From NCBI GenBank assembly GCA_025345505.1, contig JANVCC010000076.1, positions 11,668,547 to 11,732,546 of the forward strand: a DNA stretch of 64,000 nt, written 5' to 3'. The DNA comes from Todiramphus chloris collaris. Taxonomy: Eukaryota > Chordata > Aves > Coraciiformes > Alcedinidae. Positions 59,996-64,000 of the stretch are shown one piece after another; within the stretch, counting starts at the first letter, position 1, and the number at the start of each line of letters is the position of its first letter. Below the pieces are notes generated by a model, which saw only the letters and a program-made list of their open reading frames with translations, made no database searches and was not told the origin of the DNA. The translations under genes and the position numbers were made by a program.

Positions 59996-62900
59996 TAATC
60001 AGAGTTATGAAATTAGATACTACTGCAGCCCCTAAGTCTCATGAGCAGCTTGATGCCAAAGGCCTGGATAAACAAGAAGTCATGACACTGATAATGTTCT
60101 GCCAAATATCCTAGGATTTGTTGATCTTCATGAGTGCCTTGTGTCTCTAAACCTGCATTTGACCTTCACGCTTTAAAACTGCAATCTGGAAGGACAAATG
60201 CTGTACTCTGTAGCAGAGTGTTTTGCACAATCCCTAGCATGTACCTAAGGTGTTTTCATTCTTAGTCTCTTCATGTCATTTTAGTCTCTTCAGATGGACT
60301 GTGAAGAATAACCGTTGACTGTCTGTATCATTTTACCAGTCTGTAGTCTTTAACTGGGTTGTAACCAATTAATCTGACTAGGAACAGACACGGTTATCAG
60401 AGCGAACAGCCATCTGTTCATATCCTCCCTTTTAGCCACTGTGCAAATTAGTCTGAAAGATGCAGAGCAGGAGAGAGAATGGGCAGATAAACATGCCTCC
60501 AGAATGATCCTCCAAAGCACCTTATCTTTCTTTCCAGCAAGAAAGGGATATGGATTGAACCGTCAAATCATGTTCGGAAAGAGGAGTTTCATAATTCATT
60601 TCTTTCTGCTTCACCTGATTCTAAGCGGTTGGAGCTGTACCTTTTGCTAGCTGAAAGTTGCATTTCAGAGGTGTGCACTGTTCCCAAACCCTACGGATAG
60701 GTGCAGGCAGCCGTCTTGGATTCCACAGTGTGGTTAAGCCTTCTCCATTAATATCTGTAAAAATAGAGAGTTTTGGAAGACAGATGATTCTCACATACAA
60801 ACGTTTATTACTTAAAAAAAAAAAAAAAAGAAAAAGAAAAAAGATATGTTTAATTTTTTATTTGGATTGTGTTGCTAAATTTAAGAGATTATACCTATGC
60901 TGAATCTCCTGAGGTGTGCACCAGTGTGCTGTGTGTGAGGGGGGTGCCTTCCCCCAACATGGTTTTTGTGGGTATACCTCAGAGTCCAGAACAGGAGCTA
61001 AAGCCTTACTGACCATGGACAGCAATTTCAGTATTGATTACAATGGAAGGTCACTTAACCATTGATCTTCATAATGTGCTTGGTGGACAAGAGCAGAGGG
61101 GTCTGATTTCAATCACGTTGGTAATTTTGGGCTTTTTCATTTAATTCTATGATACACTGTGTCACTTTCTCTGGTGCTCATGAAAAGAAATGCTTTGTAT
61201 GACAGTTGCTTTGTGAAATTAAAAGAATAAACTTGTTCTTCACCTTCCCCTGATTTTCCTGTTATTCCAGTCCTAGATTTAAGTCCTTCCCTGAAGCACA
61301 GACTCAGCAGCGTTGTGGATATGGGGTTGTGTGGTGATGTCAGACAATTATGTGTGCATCAGAGCCCTGAAATGCAATATGAACTATTAAATGAGGCTCT
61401 TGGCTAAATTTGTAGCTGCTCTCAATCTGTAGAGCTGCGTCTGTTTCCTCTGGTGGTGATGTTGCTTTGGTCTTGTACCTGTACACGCTCACTGCTCTGC
61501 GAGTGGGGCCTGTGGTGATGGTTCTACTCGGTCACTGGGAAGAGAGCTGGTATGCTCAAAAGTGCCTAGACGTGCACAGTGAAGGGACAGGGGCAACAGT
61601 GATATGTTGCAACAAAGGAGGTTCTAGTAGGACTTGGGAAAAAATGCTTCACCATGTGAGTGGCTGGGCACTGGAACCAGCACCAGAGATGTGATATCTC
61701 AATCCACATTGTAATCTCAGTATCTGATACGAATTTAGCCCTGTGTGGGAAAGGCATTTGAACCAGGTGACTTCCACACATTGCTTTCTGACAAAATCTT
61801 ATTTTCAGATGATTCTTCTGCAGTCTTTAGTACCTATTCCTCATACTGAAGCTCATTCTGGCTGTGTGTGATGGAAGTTGGTTTTTCACCACAAGATGAT
61901 TCTGAAGCATCCTTACGTTTCTCCCTGAAATGTATCTTTTCTCCAGGCCCCTCATCTTGGTGGCTCCATCTCAGAAGTCACATAGATTCCCAAAGTAGCT
62001 GGATTCTGGTCCACTTTCCCAGGTGTGGGGTGAAGCCTTACTCTGGAATACAAGCTCTAGAGCATAAGGAATTAACAAGCTACTAAAAGAGGCGATTTGA
62101 ACTCACAGGCTTGTTCTTCACTAATGTAAATCTCCCATTACTTCAATCTACAGCAGGTTAGAATCCAAACTGTCAATGTTTCTTTAAGGTAGTGAAGTAA
62201 CAGCTATATTTCTGGCTTCCTTACTGGGAGTTAGTGGCTTAGGTAATTGTGTGCCTTGCTATTTACAGCATAATCAGCAAAGATTTGTACTCTGTACGGC
62301 CAGCATATAGAATTTGCAAGAGCTGCATACATTGCGTACTCAATCAATGTAAATCATTTAGCAGCCCACATAATGGACATCTCAAAAATCCATTCGGTAA
62401 TACGGGCGGATGAGTCATGAACAAATTTTCCAGTTATATATAAAATGATTATATCCACAAGAGACTGTGAAAGCTTTCCAGCCAGTAGAAGGGGAAATGA
62501 AGTGCAGTTGCAGTATTCTGAATATTCTGTGCCAAGATGGCATTTTGCTGCACTTAATTATTATTACTGACATAGCCCAGCTCTAATCACTTGAGGGACT
62601 GGGCGATGCTTTTCTGCTCGCTGAGGGCTCGTGGTGCTGGTGAACGTGTATAAACAAATCTGTCTTGAAAGTACATTTGAGCTTTGCACCAGGGTTTAGT
62701 AGCTGCAGAATCTTCCCTGCCTGAATTGGAAGCTAGAGAATTTTCTCTGTGCTTGAGGAGCACTGTGCAGTTGTTGTGGAAGTCGGAGGCTTGGCTAATA
62801 ATTCAGCAGAGATTTCCTGGGATTAAAATGTTAGAGTATGACCTTCATTTAGACCACTGACATCAGAGTAGGAGTGTGTCGGTTGAGTATCAGCAGCTGC

Positions 62901-64000
62901 AAGGGGTGCAGGTGATGAGCTTTCTTCTTGCCAGCGGATGTCAAATCCCTAAACTGTTTCACTCACTCAGCATCTATTTGCCAGTTGGCAAATGATATGA
63001 GCAGAAGAGCATAGATTTGAGCTCAGTTTCTTTCCTTTCTTGAACAGCTCCTGTGTAACAGGAGAGGAAGCGTTGCCCCTTTCCATTGCATATCCCTCCT
63101 CTTGCTTTCAATGACACAACATTATGCATCAACTGGTAAACCAAGCATCTTGCAACTTCTTATTTGAAATGAGAACTTGTTTTGCCCTTCTTAAAACAAT
63201 AACTCTCCTCACTGTCAATTATCTCACCTGGATTTTGCCTAGATTCTCATAAAATTTTTGTCTCTTGACTGCATCCTTCCGTCCACTCTCCCATGCTTGT
63301 TTGTGCACCCATATAACATGAAATGGGCACATCTTTGTGAGCATGACCTTTAGGTGTTTTGTTGCAGATAAGAGTTTGCTATGGGTCAAACTCATTGATT
63401 CTTAACATTTGCCTGGGTTGCATCATCAAGCAGGATTTGAATCTGTAAGTCCTAAAGAAAGTGGTTAATTTCTGTATGACATTTCAGCTGCATGTGTGTT
63501 TTGTTTTACTTTTGGGACACTGTGGTAACTTTGAAGCAGAAAGCACTGATCAGAGGTTCTGAGTTATCCTGGAAGAGCCTGGGAAACTATCGGTTATATT
63601 AAAATAAGAGAAGAGCGTGCCTTGGATTTTAAAATATAGGTACTGATATTCTGCACTTGTTTTCAGTCCAGGATCTCTAAAGTGCTCCATAATGATAGAG
63701 AGTTAGTGGGCAATACCTGCTGCTTCAGGAGAGGAATCTTGCTCCTACAGGAAAATGCAGTCATGGAAATTGTGGAAGCTGAAAAGCTGCTAGCAGAGGG
63801 ATTTTCTCAGGTTCTCACAATATTTGGTGAGAATCCTGCCTTTCTCACCAGTGTTATGAGAAACAGTAGGATGGTTTTTGTAAGCTGGACCAACACCTGG
63901 TGTTTTGCTAAGTTCTGTTTATGGTACATTGGCAAAATATTTTGCAATGGGTGTTGTAGGACTTTAGCCAATCACCCTAGGAGATGGGTGATCACTGACC
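59996..64000. other. Intergenic (or TRIM2-side intronic) sequence to window end
   Basis: Contains an A-run at 60811-60842 and a possible CR1 3' scrap at 61615-61700 (gggaaaaaatgcttcaccat...gggcactggaaccagc). It also holds an AT-rich unique stretch at 62270-62470 with a TGAGTCAT AP-1-type word. No exon recognised. Confidence 0.5.

Noticed and set aside
61615..61700. Possible CR1 3' coding scrap (cttcacc...ggcactggaac)
   Set aside because: Too short and diverged to separate from chance; kept only as a remark.
57000..64000. Search for TRIM2 RING, B-box or NHL coding exons
   Set aside because: None of the conserved Cys/His-rich segments or NHL repeats could be read on either strand.
1..64000. 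CRISPR arrays, operons, tRNA or rRNA genes
   Set aside because: Bird nuclear DNA. No spaced palindromic repeats, no rRNA segments, and no cloverleaf with A/B boxes was noticed, though a tRNA-gene scan was not run.

Overview
The window looks like avian (bird) nuclear DNA. The evidence is a vertebrate-style gene with small exons and GT-AG introns, several CR1 LINE copies including 5'-truncated ones with the bird-type ATTCTATGA tail, TG...CA-bounded retroviral LTR candidates, and very old amniote repeat remnants. It comes from a draft assembly: two 10-base N runs sit inside tandem repeats (24388-24397 and 46908-46917). I cannot name the species.

The only confidently readable gene is the 3' three-quarters of FHDC1 (FH2 domain-containing formin 1, also called INF1) on the + strand. 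Eight coding exons between 6158 and 20848 join without a frame break into 919 residues plus a stop. The first seven exons and the start of the eighth encode the C-terminal part of the FH2 actin-assembly domain. The very large last exon encodes the serine-rich, basic, disordered tail that binds microtubules in the mammalian protein. The start codon, the proline-rich segment and the N-terminal part of FH2 lie upstream of the window; I found no further exon in 1-6157. The 3' UTR follows from 20849, with AATAAA signals at 22000, 22864 and 23284.

The FHDC1 introns hold simple repeats and one well-delimited LTR candidate in antisense orientation (16197-17040) in the last intron.

From about 23.3 kb to the end there is no protein-coding gene I can support. 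This intergenic DNA contains a 28-bp minisatellite (24.3 kb), CR1 tails (25.9 and 29.9 kb), a 1.3-kb truncated CR1 (35.45-36.77 kb), a second LTR candidate (41.94-42.74 kb), a GGAA microsatellite (46.9 kb), ancient MIR/L2/L3-like remnants (38.4, 43.6, 52.4-52.7, 53.9 and 59.6-60.0 kb) and a second CR1 fragment (57.26-58.64 kb). A clear CpG island at about 56.56-57.04 kb is the best candidate for a promoter. In mammals the gene after FHDC1, on the same strand, is TRIM2, so the island may be a TRIM2 5' promoter, but no TRIM2 coding exon is visible here.

The main items for a second look are a TATA + Inr + ATG + splice-donor arrangement at 30607-30803, a paired TGACAG palindrome in an AT-rich island at 49175-49194, an exact 21-bp match between an intronic tandem repeat and a site 36 kb away, and a weak splice donor inside the FH2-coding region. 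I did not find a clearly new biological system.
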